Source of the DNA: JAEVLT01 sp964484065
GTDB taxonomy: Bacteria > Bacillota > Bacilli > Bacillales > Cytobacillaceae
NCBI GenBank assembly: GCA_964484065.1
Contig: CAZAEW010000002.1
Span: 62,001 to 126,000 of the forward strand
Direction: 5' to 3'
Length of the DNA: 64,000 nucleotides
This document shows, piece after piece, positions 42,408 through 49,939 of this stretch (the stretch's first letter is position 1; each line of letters starts with the position of its first letter). Both the position numbers and the translations under genes were made by a program. The notes under the pieces were generated by a model that ran no database searches, was not told where the DNA came from, and saw nothing but the letters and a program-made list of their open reading frames with translations.

Positions 42408-42435
42408 GGGTAAAAACTCGGGAGAGTTTTTACCC
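42408..42435 (+). other. Intercistronic hairpin pstS-pstC
   Basis: Perfect 12-bp stem GGGTAAAAACTC / GAGTTTTTACCC with loop GGGA and no T-run. Likely a processing or stabilising element that raises pstS mRNA over the distal genes. Confidence 0.75.
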
Positions 42436-42467
42436 TAATATGCTGTAATTTAGGGGTGTTTTATAGT

Positions 42468-43388
42468 ATGGAAAATTTGGTTCCTGCTAAAGACAGATTA
42501 TTAAAATCTGAAAAAAAATGGATGAATGGTGAAGTTAGAGGGAAAGTAATTGTTCTTTTTTGTGCAGCCGTAATGATTGCGACAACGATTTCAATTACGA
42601 TTTTCCTTGGTTCAAAAGGATTGCAATCCTTTATTAAGAATGGTGTAAGTCTTATTGAATTCATAACCAGCAGGCACTGGGATCCCACAAATCAAGCTGA
42701 TCCGGGATATGGGGTTTTGCCGTTTATTTTTGGATCTTTTGCTGTCACTTTTTTATCGGCGCTAATCGCAGCACCTCTAGGAATAGGTGCAGCCATTTTT
42801 ATGACAGAAATTGCCCCAGCATGGGGGAGAAAAATTTTACAGCCTGTTATTGAACTTTTGGTTGGAATCCCATCCGTTGTTTATGGCTTCATCGGGCTTA
42901 CAGTTTTGGTTCCGTTTATTAGGGAACATTTTGGAGGACAAGGTTTTAGTTTATTAACAGGAATGATTGTCCTATCTATCATGATTTTGCCGACTATTAC
43001 AACAATATCAACTGATGCACTTGCATCTCTCCCAAAAACTCTCCGCGAAGGATCTTACGCACTTGGAGCTACTCGCTGGCAAACCATTCGAAAAGTATTA
43101 ATTCCGGCTGCCACACCAACGCTATTGACCGCAATAGTACTCGGAATGGCAAGAGCGATTGGAGAGGCATTGGCCGTACAGATGGTAATAGGAAATGTAA
43201 GCAATCTTCCGCACAGTCTTTTAGATCCGTCAGCAACACTTACAACGATTATTACTTTAAACATGGGCAATACCACATATGGAAGTGTGGAGAATAATGT
43301 CCTTTGGTCGATGGGCTTAATCTTGCTGATTATTTCCTTTACCTTTATCTTCGTCATCCGCTACCTTGGATCAAGGAGGAAATTTTAA
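42468..43388 (+). CDS. pstC: Phosphate ABC transporter permease PstC
   Basis: Membrane subunit of the Pst importer, 306 residues, six main membrane helices. The EAA loop reads TLREGSYALGATRWQTIRKVLIPAATP, the docking site for PstB; LIAAPLGIGAAIFMTEIAP and VGIPSVVYGFIGL are family blocks. ATG 42468 follows AGGGGTG; GTG 42456 is in frame but overlaps that site. Its stop overlaps the pstA start by one base. Confidence 0.95.
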   Translation: MENLVPAKDRLLKSEKKWMNGEVRGKVIVLFCAAVMIATTISITIFLGSKGLQSFIKNGVSLIEFITSRHWDPTNQADPGYGVLPFIFGSFAVTFLSALIAAPLGIGAAIFMTEIAPAWGRKILQPVIELLVGIPSVVYGFIGLTVLVPFIREHFGGQGFSLLTGMIVLSIMILPTITTISTDALASLPKTLREGSYALGATRWQTIRKVLIPAATPTLLTAIVLGMARAIGEALAVQMVIGNVSNLPHSLLDPSATLTTIITLNMGNTTYGSVENNVLWSMGLILLIISFTFIFVIRYLGSRRKF

Positions 43389-44275
43389 TGAATAGTAAAA
43401 CAGCAGATCGAATAGCCACTGGAGTATTTATTGGGATTGCATTGATCATCGTGCTATTACTAGCCGGATTATTCTACTTTATTTTAGTAAATGGATTAAA
43501 ACATGTATCCATCCAGTTCCTGACATCTCCATCAAGCAACCTTGTTGCAGGCGGAGGAATCCGTGATCAATTATTTAATTCTTTTTACGTATTATTTATT
43601 ACAATGCTGATTACAGTGCCGCTTGGTTTAGGGGGCGGTATATATATGGCTGAATACGCTAAACCAGGAAAAATAACAAATATTATTAGGTCTTGTATTG
43701 AAGTATTAGCTTCGCTCCCTTCGATTGTCATTGGGATGTTCGGATTATTAATGTTTGTAACGCTGACAGGCTGGGGATATACGATCTTGGGAGGGGCATT
43801 GGCACTCACAGTGTTTAACCTGCCCGTAATGGTCCGTGTCAGTGAGGATGCTATTCGCGCTGTACCGCGAGACCAAAAAGAAGCAAGTCTTGCTTTAGGT
43901 ATCACCCATTGGCATACAATTAAAACCGTATTACTCCCGAGTGCTTTCCCTTCCATTTTAACCGGAGCCATTCTTGCTTCAGGACGTGTATTTGGGGAAG
44001 CAGCAGCATTGCTATTTACAGCAGGATTGTCAACCCCAAGGCTTGATTATGCAGATTGGAATCCATTTTCAGCAACGTCACCATTAAATATTTTTCGCCC
44101 TGCCGAAACACTCGCTGTCCATATATGGTCCGTCAACACTCAGGGATTAGTTCCTGATGTCAAAGAAATTGCTAATGGTTCTGCTGCTGTTTTAGTATTA
44201 TGTGTTTTAATATTTAACTTGTCAGCACGGGCAATCGGAAGCCTTATCTATAAGAAAATGACGGCTACAAAATAG
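43388..44275 (+). CDS. pstA: Phosphate ABC transporter permease PstA
   Basis: Second membrane subunit, 295 residues, with the EAA loop AVPRDQKEASLALGITHWHTIKTVLLPSAFP and LASLPSIVIGMFGL. ATG 43388 has AAGGAGGAAA upstream and shares one base with the pstC stop. The frame extends upstream to 43304 within pstC but this is not needed. Pairs with PstC to form the channel. Confidence 0.95.
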   Translation: MNSKTADRIATGVFIGIALIIVLLLAGLFYFILVNGLKHVSIQFLTSPSSNLVAGGGIRDQLFNSFYVLFITMLITVPLGLGGGIYMAEYAKPGKITNIIRSCIEVLASLPSIVIGMFGLLMFVTLTGWGYTILGGALALTVFNLPVMVRVSEDAIRAVPRDQKEASLALGITHWHTIKTVLLPSAFPSILTGAILASGRVFGEAAALLFTAGLSTPRLDYADWNPFSATSPLNIFRPAETLAVHIWSVNTQGLVPDVKEIANGSAAVLVLCVLIFNLSARAIGSLIYKKMTATK

Positions 44276-44290
44276 GGAGGGGTAAATAGA

Positions 44291-45094
44291 ATGTCTGTAC
44301 CCATGTTAGAACGATTAGTTATACCGGAATCATTGCCAAAAGAAAGTATATTAAATGTAAAAAATCTAGAAATTTTTTATGGAAATAAACGGGCTGTCAA
44401 CGGAATTTCAATGGAGATCGAAAAAAACTCCATTACTGCTCTTATTGGCCCGTCCGGATGTGGGAAATCAACTTTTTTGAGAAGTATTAATCGAATGAAT
44501 GATCTTATACCTGGTGCAAGGGCAGAAGGGGAGATCCTTTATGAGAATTTAAATATATTGTCAAAAAAAATAAATGTTGTTGCTTTGCGTAAAGAGATTG
44601 GAATGGTTTTTCAAAAGCCTAATCCTTTTCCAAAATCAATTTATGAAAATATTACTCATGCATTAAAGTTTCATGGGATTAAGAAGAAGAGAGAACTTGA
44701 TGAAATGGTTGAAGAAAGTTTAATAAAAGCAGCATTGTGGGATGAAGTAAAGGATCGGCTTCACAAATCTGCCTTATCTCTTTCCGGAGGTCAGCAGCAG
44801 CGCTTATGCATAGCCAGAACCATTGCTACAAAGCCTGCAGTATTGCTCCTTGATGAGCCTTCCTCTGCGCTTGATCCAATTTCAAATGCAAAGGTTGAGG
44901 AATTAATTGTGGAGTTAAAAAAGGACTATTCGATTATCATTGTTACTCATAATATGCAGCAGGCATCCCGTATTTCGGATAAAACGGCATTCTTCTTAAG
45001 CGGAGACCTGATTGAATACGATGAAACGGAAAAAATTTTTACGAATCCTGCGATTGGAAAAACAGAAGAGTATATTTCAGGAAGGTTCGGATAA
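44291..45094 (+). CDS. pstB: Phosphate ABC transporter ATPase PstB (first copy)
   Basis: ATPase of the Pst importer, 267 residues: Walker A GPSGCGKST, signature LSGGQQQRLCIAR, Walker B VLLLDEPSSALDP, switch VTHNMQQA, and the PstB-typical FQKPNPFPKSIYENI. Ends EEYISGRFG. AGGGAGGGG precedes ATG 44291. A second pstB follows, the pstBA/pstBB arrangement of B. subtilis. Confidence 0.95.
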   Translation: MSVPMLERLVIPESLPKESILNVKNLEIFYGNKRAVNGISMEIEKNSITALIGPSGCGKSTFLRSINRMNDLIPGARAEGEILYENLNILSKKINVVALRKEIGMVFQKPNPFPKSIYENITHALKFHGIKKKRELDEMVEESLIKAALWDEVKDRLHKSALSLSGGQQQRLCIARTIATKPAVLLLDEPSSALDPISNAKVEELIVELKKDYSIIIVTHNMQQASRISDKTAFFLSGDLIEYDETEKIFTNPAIGKTEEYISGRFG

Positions 45095-45105
45095 GGGGGG
45101 AGAGT

Positions 45106-45879
45106 ATGTCAATTCAAACAGTAACAGATACAGCATTTGAAATAAATGACCTTAATTTATGGTATGGAGATCATCATGCCCTGAAAAACATTGATTTTCC
45201 AATCAACAAAAAGGAAGTTACGGCTATTATTGGACCTTCAGGCTGCGGAAAATCAACCTTCATTAAGACACTTAATTTAATGATTCATACCACTCCTAAT
45301 GTAAAGATGTCAGGGGAGATAAACTATAATGGACAAAATCTTTTAAGCGAAAAAATCGATCTTGTTCAGCTTCGAAAAAATGTCGGTATGGTTTTTCAAA
45401 AAGGGAATCCTTTTCCACAATCCATCTTTGATAATATCGCTTATGGTCCTCGTATCCATGGTAAAAAGAGAAAAAGTGATCTTGAAGAAATTGTGGTGAA
45501 ATCATTAATGGATGTTGCTTTGTGGGATGAAGTAAAGGATCGATTGCATACACCTGCCCTGGGACTTTCAGGCGGACAGCAGCAAAGATTATGCATAGCT
45601 AGAGCACTTGCTACGAAACCAGATGTATTACTTATGGATGAGCCAACATCTGCTCTTGATCCTATTTCAACTTTGAAAATTGAGGAATTGGTAATGAGTT
45701 TAAAGGAAAAATACACCATTGTCATTGTTACCCACAACATGCAGCAAGCCGCTCGGGTTTCTGACAAAACCGCTTTCTTTTTAATGGGGGATTTGGTTGA
45801 GTTTGATGAGACTTCAAGGCTTTTCTCTCAACCATCTGATAAACGAACAGAAGGATATATTACCGGCAGATTCGGCTAA
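45106..45879 (+). CDS. pstB: Phosphate ABC transporter ATPase PstB (second copy)
   Basis: Second PstB, 257 residues, with intact GPSGCGKST, LSGGQQQRLCIAR and VLLMDEPTSALDP motifs and FQKGNPFPQSIFDNI in place of FQKPNPFP. Begins 11 bp after the first copy with AAGGGGGGAG upstream. Both copies look active, so they may form a heterodimer or be used interchangeably. Confidence 0.95.
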   Translation: MSIQTVTDTAFEINDLNLWYGDHHALKNIDFPINKKEVTAIIGPSGCGKSTFIKTLNLMIHTTPNVKMSGEINYNGQNLLSEKIDLVQLRKNVGMVFQKGNPFPQSIFDNIAYGPRIHGKKRKSDLEEIVVKSLMDVALWDEVKDRLHTPALGLSGGQQQRLCIARALATKPDVLLMDEPTSALDPISTLKIEELVMSLKEKYTIVIVTHNMQQAARVSDKTAFFLMGDLVEFDETSRLFSQPSDKRTEGYITGRFG

Positions 45880-45892
45880 GGGGTGTTCATAG

Positions 45893-46552
45893 ATGATCAC
45901 AAGATCTAATTTTGATAGTAATTTAAGTCAATTAAAAAGGCTGCTCATGGAAATGTCCAAAAAATCAGAAAATGCAGTCAAGGAGTCTATCCAGGCACTT
46001 ATCAATCAGGATCTGGATAAAGCAAAGCAAATTATTGCAAATGATGATGAGATTGATCGAATGGATCATGAAATTAATGATAAGGCTCTATTAATGATTG
46101 CTAAGGAGTCTCCTGTAGCAACTGACCTTAGAAAAATTATCGTGGCAATAAAAATTTCTGGAGAAGTAGAAAGAATTGCAGACAATGCAGTCAATATAGC
46201 AAAATCTGTAATCCATATAGGAAACGAAAAGAAAGTAAAGGAAATTATTGATATTCCGAAGATGATGGAGCTGGCTCTTGAAATGTTATCGGGTTCCTTA
46301 AACGCTTTTTATTTAGATGATGTGGTTTTAGCAAAGAAAAGCGCAGAAAAAGATGATAAAGTTGATGCTATGTATGGAAATTTGATTCAGGAATTAATGA
46401 GTTTCGTACCCGATAATCCAACTGTAACCAATCAAATTACCCAATTAGCATATATTTGCCGATATATTGAACGGATAGCCGATCATTCAACGAATATTGC
46501 TGAAAATGTAATTTTTCTTGTAACGGGAAGACGCATTGATTTGAATATTTAG
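45893..46552 (+). CDS. phoU: Phosphate transport regulator PhoU
   Basis: A 219-residue protein made of two three-helix repeats, each with the metal-binding E/DxxxD-type motif: DDEIDRMDHEINDKAL and EKDDKVDAMYGNL, and EVERIADNAVNIAK / YIERIADHSTNIAENV. Modulates Pst activity and Pho signalling. Follows the second pstB by 13 bp, so it is part of the operon. B. subtilis itself lacks a phoU in its pst operon. Confidence 0.94.
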   Translation: MITRSNFDSNLSQLKRLLMEMSKKSENAVKESIQALINQDLDKAKQIIANDDEIDRMDHEINDKALLMIAKESPVATDLRKIIVAIKISGEVERIADNAVNIAKSVIHIGNEKKVKEIIDIPKMMELALEMLSGSLNAFYLDDVVLAKKSAEKDDKVDAMYGNLIQELMSFVPDNPTVTNQITQLAYICRYIERIADHSTNIAENVIFLVTGRRIDLNI

Positions 46553-46592
46553 TCAATCGGATGTACTATTTTCGCTTTAAAGGAGAAAAAAC

Positions 46593-46632
46593 AAAAAGAT
46601 GATGCAGAAATGAGACTGCATCATCTTTTTTA
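46593..46632. terminator. Bidirectional terminator after phoU
   Basis: Perfect 15-bp stem AAAAAGATGATGCAG / CTGCATCATCTTTTT, 8-nt loop; also ends the convergent gene at 46630. Confidence 0.9.
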
Positions 46633-47106
46633 TGTCTTCGTGATCATTTTGGCGATTTGTTCATAACTCATTTTGTTTGTTAGATCGAATGTTCCTAATT
46701 GTATTTTCGTTTGATAATTATGGGATATAAGATAGTCATTAAAAGCTTTATTATCATCTATGATTTTTGCTGCAGCAAGAAGGGTACTGATTTGGCTGGA
46801 ACTCATTCCTTTTTCAATCGTAAGCCGGTAGTTGATTACTCCTGTTGGGTTGTTATTTTCTGCGCTGTCATGAGATCCGGGTGCCTCTTTGACTGCTTCG
46901 CTTTTAGGTTCTGAAGCCTTTGCTGATATCTTTTTATATTCGTTTTTTGTCAGTAACACATACCCAGCTTTATGTAAGATTTCTTTAGCTTCATTTATAT
47001 TCAATTTTTGCTGATTATCTTTCGCAAACGAGTAACTGTAGACAGCGGATGTACAAACAGCAAACAAAATTCCAAATGAAAAGGTTCTTAAAGTATGTTT
47101 ATTCAT
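46630..47106 (-). CDS. Exported MltG-like (YceG N-terminal-type) small protein
   Basis: A 158-residue protein with an N-terminal signal or anchor (TLRTFSFGILFAVCTSAVYS), a variable linker (about 60-88) and a C-terminal domain IEKGMSSSQISTLLAAAKIIDDNKAF ... KIQLGTFDLTNKMSYEQIAKMI that resembles the LysM-like part of the MltG/YceG family. The catalytic half of MltG is absent, so transglycosylase activity is not expected. The start lies 8 bp inside the upstream gene. It may be the equivalent of yqzC of B. subtilis, by position. Confidence 0.65.
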   Translation of the reverse strand: MNKHTLRTFSFGILFAVCTSAVYSYSFAKDNQQKLNINEAKEILHKAGYVLLTKNEYKKISAKASEPKSEAVKEAPGSHDSAENNNPTGVINYRLTIEKGMSSSQISTLLAAAKIIDDNKAFNDYLISHNYQTKIQLGTFDLTNKMSYEQIAKMITKT

Positions 47107-47473
47107 TGGACATTCCTCTATCTTTGTATTCCTTTAGAATCGAAAAAACCTCTTCGGTCTTAAGCGAGGATTGAAGAGCAATTTGTTCGATTGGCTTGCC
47201 TTGCTGTGCCAGTGCCCACACTTGATTTTTAATAATATCGTGAATTTCGCGATCCTGATTCATCCCGCTTGGCTCAGAAAAAGGATCCTCATTGATCAGA
47301 AGTTCCTCTTCAAGTATTTTCAACTTTTTTTTCACTTGGTAGAATTCTTGAGCATGCTGTAATGTCAGATGATCGATTTCTTCTTTTAATTCCTTATAAG
47401 GATCTTTTTGAAAGAAAGAAATGAGAAAGATGAAAAGAGATATACCAAGAAGTATGTACGTTATGATCTCCAT
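47099..47473 (-). CDS. Membrane-anchored protein with C-terminal HTH-like segment
   Basis: A 124-residue protein: one N-terminal membrane helix (ITYILLGISLFIFLISFF), a coiled-coil (about 22-62, DPYKELKEEIDHLTLQHAQE...), and a C-terminal part IKNQVWALAQQGKPIEQIALQSSLKTEEVFSILKEY that looks like a helix-turn-helix. ATG 47473 is six bases from GGGGG. It overlaps the next gene by 8 bp, so the two form an operon. Possibly yqzD of B. subtilis by position; function unknown. Confidence 0.65.
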   Translation of the reverse strand: MEIITYILLGISLFIFLISFFQKDPYKELKEEIDHLTLQHAQEFYQVKKKLKILEEELLINEDPFSEPSGMNQDREIHDIIKNQVWALAQQGKPIEQIALQSSLKTEEVFSILKEYKDRGMSNE

Positions 47474-47786
47474 TTGAACCCCCAAAAACCATTTTTATAA
47501 ACATTTTATCATTATAGGGCTATTTTTGACATGAACGTAGAAAGATTATGATATTTGTCGAAAAGAAGCGGTGAAACAAGAAGGGCTTTTTGTCGAATGT
47601 TGAAAAAATAGTACTCCAGTCGTCAGCAGAGAAAAAAATTATCTTTCCAAAACATATATGCCATAAGGACAAGCAGAATCCGACAAATTGCGTTTATTGT
47701 ATGCAACATAACAAGGTGATACCATTGAATTATGAAAAAAGTGGGAAAATCGGCGTATTTTGAGAATTGCGGATTGGAGGATAGAC
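47474..47786. other. 313-bp divergent region with two Spo0A boxes
   Basis: No gene. Two identical TTTGTCGAA sequences (47554-47562 and 47589-47597) in the same orientation, 35 bp apart, match the Spo0A-box consensus TTTGTCRAA. TTGACA at 47526-47531 with TATGAT 15 bp later is a poorly spaced promoter candidate. Confidence 0.6.
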
Positions 47787-48314
47787 ATGATTATAGATGG
47801 AATGAAGATAGCTGAAAAAGAATCCTGCTTCCGTCAACTGATGATAAAAGGTGAAATGCAGGCGAAATTGGTCTCGCCAAGAAAGATGATTTTACTCTGG
47901 GAGACTTATGACCTTCCAAAACCGTTTCTTGATCTTTTTTTAAATATTTCATCAGAAGAACTTGTTCAGGCAATTAGGATCTATGATGTAACGAATGTTA
48001 AATTTAATGGGGAAAATGCCCACCATTTCTTTGAAATAACGGTTCCATATCAGCAAGAGTACTGGTTTGTGAAAGGGCTTTTATCCAATCGAAGATATCT
48101 GGCAGAAATCGGTGTGATCACAGCTGGAAGTTTTATTCCTTTGCTGCGATCGAATCCGGTTCAAACACCGAAACTCGATTCAGCTGTTCAGCATCCGATT
48201 TATCAAGATGTCTTCCAATTGCAGCAATATGAGGAGCGAATACCTGCACAAACGGAACACATAAGCACTTATTGTTATTTTGTTGAGAGAGACCACGATC
48301 GTTCGGTAAAGTAA
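47787..48314 (+). CDS. DUF4912 family protein
   Basis: A 175-residue protein with the DUF4912 pattern: MILLWETYDLPKPFLD (in place of the YWE motif), AIRIYDVTNVKFNG, YWFVKGLLSNRRYLAEIGVIT, and SFIPLLRSNPVQTPKLD. Function unknown; in other bacteria the domain often lies beside polysaccharide or glycosyltransferase genes. ATG 47787 has GGAGG at six bases. Followed by an unknown gene, probably in the same transcript. Spo0A-box sequences lie upstream. Confidence 0.8.
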   Translation: MIIDGMKIAEKESCFRQLMIKGEMQAKLVSPRKMILLWETYDLPKPFLDLFLNISSEELVQAIRIYDVTNVKFNGENAHHFFEITVPYQQEYWFVKGLLSNRRYLAEIGVITAGSFIPLLRSNPVQTPKLDSAVQHPIYQDVFQLQQYEERIPAQTEHISTYCYFVERDHDRSVK

Positions 48315-48354
48315 AAAAATACGAATAAAGAAAAAATAGATAAAAGGTGTTAGT

Positions 48355-48963
48355 ATGATAAATTTTAATGAATCCTTAATAGATAATCGGTTTACCTTCC
48401 GCCATTCATCCACCCCACAGCTGCATTATACTGCAGGGATATGGATAAATGGAAAATATGAATGGCTCCAAAACTGCCGGGAAAAAATTCTCTATGAAGA
48501 TCAGCTCATCATGAAAGTGAAACAGGAGCAGATTCACTCAAAGATACATCTAAACCATGTGTATGTCAGCAACCATAGCGATAAACCAAAAAAGGTTAAA
48601 ATATTGGCGATGCATCATCACTCGAAAATTTCACAGGAACATTTCACGTTTGCTTCACCGAAAGATCAAGTGATCTTTCATTTTGGCAAGAAAGAAATAT
48701 ATTTAGTGAATGGTCAAGTCTGCGGAGCAGGCATAAAGGAATACACAATACAGCCATATTGGAACGTTCTAACGGATAAAATCTGGGACTGTCTGGACAA
48801 AGGACACTTAAAGTATCAGCCAATGGCAAAAGGTCCCGCAGCGAGCATTTTTACATTAGATGCAAAAGTAGAGCCGCATCAAACCATTAAACTTAAAACA
48901 TGGATGATAAAAGGAAATAATAAGCAGGATTTAATGAGGTTTAATCAAGCGCTTTTAAGTTGA
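48355..48963 (+). CDS. Hypothetical protein beside DUF4912
   Basis: A 202-residue soluble-looking protein without signal or membrane segment. It is beta-rich with many aromatic and histidine residues (FRHSSTPQLHYTAGIWINGKYEWLQNC, MHHHSKISQEHFTF). Not recognised. AAAGGTG lies before ATG 48355, and it follows the DUF4912 gene by 40 bp. Its stop abuts repeat A copy 3, which may terminate transcription. Confidence 0.7.
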   Translation: MINFNESLIDNRFTFRHSSTPQLHYTAGIWINGKYEWLQNCREKILYEDQLIMKVKQEQIHSKIHLNHVYVSNHSDKPKKVKILAMHHHSKISQEHFTFASPKDQVIFHFGKKEIYLVNGQVCGAGIKEYTIQPYWNVLTDKIWDCLDKGHLKYQPMAKGPAASIFTLDAKVEPHQTIKLKTWMIKGNNKQDLMRFNQALLS

Positions 48964-48965
48964 TA

Positions 48966-49079
48966 AGCGCACTAAGGAATGCTTCATAAGAATAAGCATC
49001 GCAGCCGAAAAACTGTGCTTTTCGGCCAACTGCGCTTCTGTCTTCGTCTTTAGGCTCGGCAATCAGCGAGTTTTCTTTA
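48966..49079 (+). repeat. Intergenic repeat family A, copy 3
   Basis: About 113 bp starting GCGCACTAAGGAATGC three bases after the preceding stop codon and ending CTCGGCAATCAGCGAG then TTTTCTTTA. More diverged than copies 1 and 2, with a weakened terminal hairpin (CTCGGC / CAGCGAG) but the same block order. Confidence 0.82.
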
Positions 49080-49107
49080 AAACACACTAGCATTTCCATT
49101 TGAAAAA

Positions 49108-49116
49108 TGATATTAT
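49108..49116 (+). promoter_or_regulatory. Extended -10 promoter of rpmG
   Basis: TGATATTAT (TGn plus TATTAT), 49 bp ahead of rpmG. No convincing -35. Confidence 0.4.
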
Positions 49117-49164
49117 AGAAAAGTCGTATGAACGTACAGCTTTATATTGTTTGGAGGGATAGAC

Positions 49165-49314
49165 ATGCGTGTAAATATTACGTTAGCTTGCACAGAGTGT
49201 GGAGATCGTAACTATATTTCAACAAAAAATAAACGAAATAATCCAGATCGCCTTGAGCTTAAAAAATATTGCCCAAGAGATAAAAAATCTACAACACATC
49301 GCGAAACAAAATAA
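49165..49314 (+). CDS. rpmG: 50S ribosomal protein L33 (zinc-ribbon type)
   Basis: A 49-residue ribosomal protein beginning MRVNITLACTECGDRNY and ending STTHRETK. It holds the C9-x-x-C12 pair and a further single cysteine in KKYCPRDKK; the usual C+ paralogue has a fourth cysteine (CPRC) that is here aspartate, so zinc binding may be incomplete, as in RpmGA. TTGGAGGGA precedes ATG 49165. A terminator follows at once. Confidence 0.95.
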   Translation: MRVNITLACTECGDRNYISTKNKRNNPDRLELKKYCPRDKKSTTHRETK

Positions 49315-49315
49315 A

Positions 49316-49344
49316 GCAGCAGGGGGCTCCCTGTTGCTTTTTTT
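49316..49344 (+). terminator. Terminator after rpmG
   Basis: GCAGCAGGG / CCCTGTTGC stem (one G-U), loop GGCT, seven T. Confidence 0.85.
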
Positions 49345-49378
49345 GTTAGATTAAATAAAGTAGAGAGGATGCGGCAGA

Positions 49379-49939
49379 ATGAGGAAAAAAGAACTTCGTG
49401 CAGAGATGAAAGAAACACTTTCAAAGCTTCCTAAATCACTGTATGATGACTATTCTCATCGTATCGCAAATCTGTTGTTTAACGATGAGGATTGGCTGCA
49501 GGCCAATGTAATTGGAATTACCATTTCGCAAAAACCTGAAGTGGATACATATCAAATTATCCGAAAGGCGTGGGAACTGGGAAAACAAGTTGCAATTCCA
49601 AAATGCGACCCAAAAGAAAAGAAAATGTCTTTTCGGTTAATTACTCAATTTTCGCAATTAGAAACGGTTTATTTTGGATTATTAGAGCCGGTTGCTCATT
49701 TGACTGCCGAAATAGAGCCTGAATCGATTGAATTATTAATTGTCCCCGGACTTGCTTTTACAGCAAATGGTTACCGAATTGGTTTTGGCGGAGGCTATTA
49801 TGACCGCTTTATGAAAAATTATTTTGGGAAGACCCTTTCTCTTGCTTTTTCTCCGCAAATGATCCCCGACTTTGAGACAGAAGAACATGATATACCTGTC
49901 TCAAAAATTATAACCAATGAGAAGGTTATCATCGTATGA
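49379..49939 (+). CDS. yqgN: 5-formyltetrahydrofolate cyclo-ligase
   Basis: Converts 5-formyl-THF to 5,10-methenyl-THF with ATP, recycling folate. The 186-residue protein has the N-terminal KKELRAEMKETL, LIVPGLAFTANGYRIGFGGGYYDRF with the glycine-rich ATP/folate site, and EEHDIPVSKIITNEKVI at the end. ATG 49379 with AGAGAGG eleven bases upstream. Its stop overlaps the DUF92 gene by 4 bp. Confidence 0.94.
   Translation: MRKKELRAEMKETLSKLPKSLYDDYSHRIANLLFNDEDWLQANVIGITISQKPEVDTYQIIRKAWELGKQVAIPKCDPKEKKMSFRLITQFSQLETVYFGLLEPVAHLTAEIEPESIELLIVPGLAFTANGYRIGFGGGYYDRFMKNYFGKTLSLAFSPQMIPDFETEEHDIPVSKIITNEKVIIV

Noticed and set aside
44291..45879. Assembly duplication of pstB
   Set aside because: The two copies differ throughout (for example FQKPNPFP versus FQKGNPFP) and correspond to the normal pstBA/pstBB pair.
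27271..49079. CRISPR array
   Set aside because: The three repeats are about 9-12 kb apart, about 110 bp long and hairpin-ended; there are no short regularly spaced units and no cas genes.
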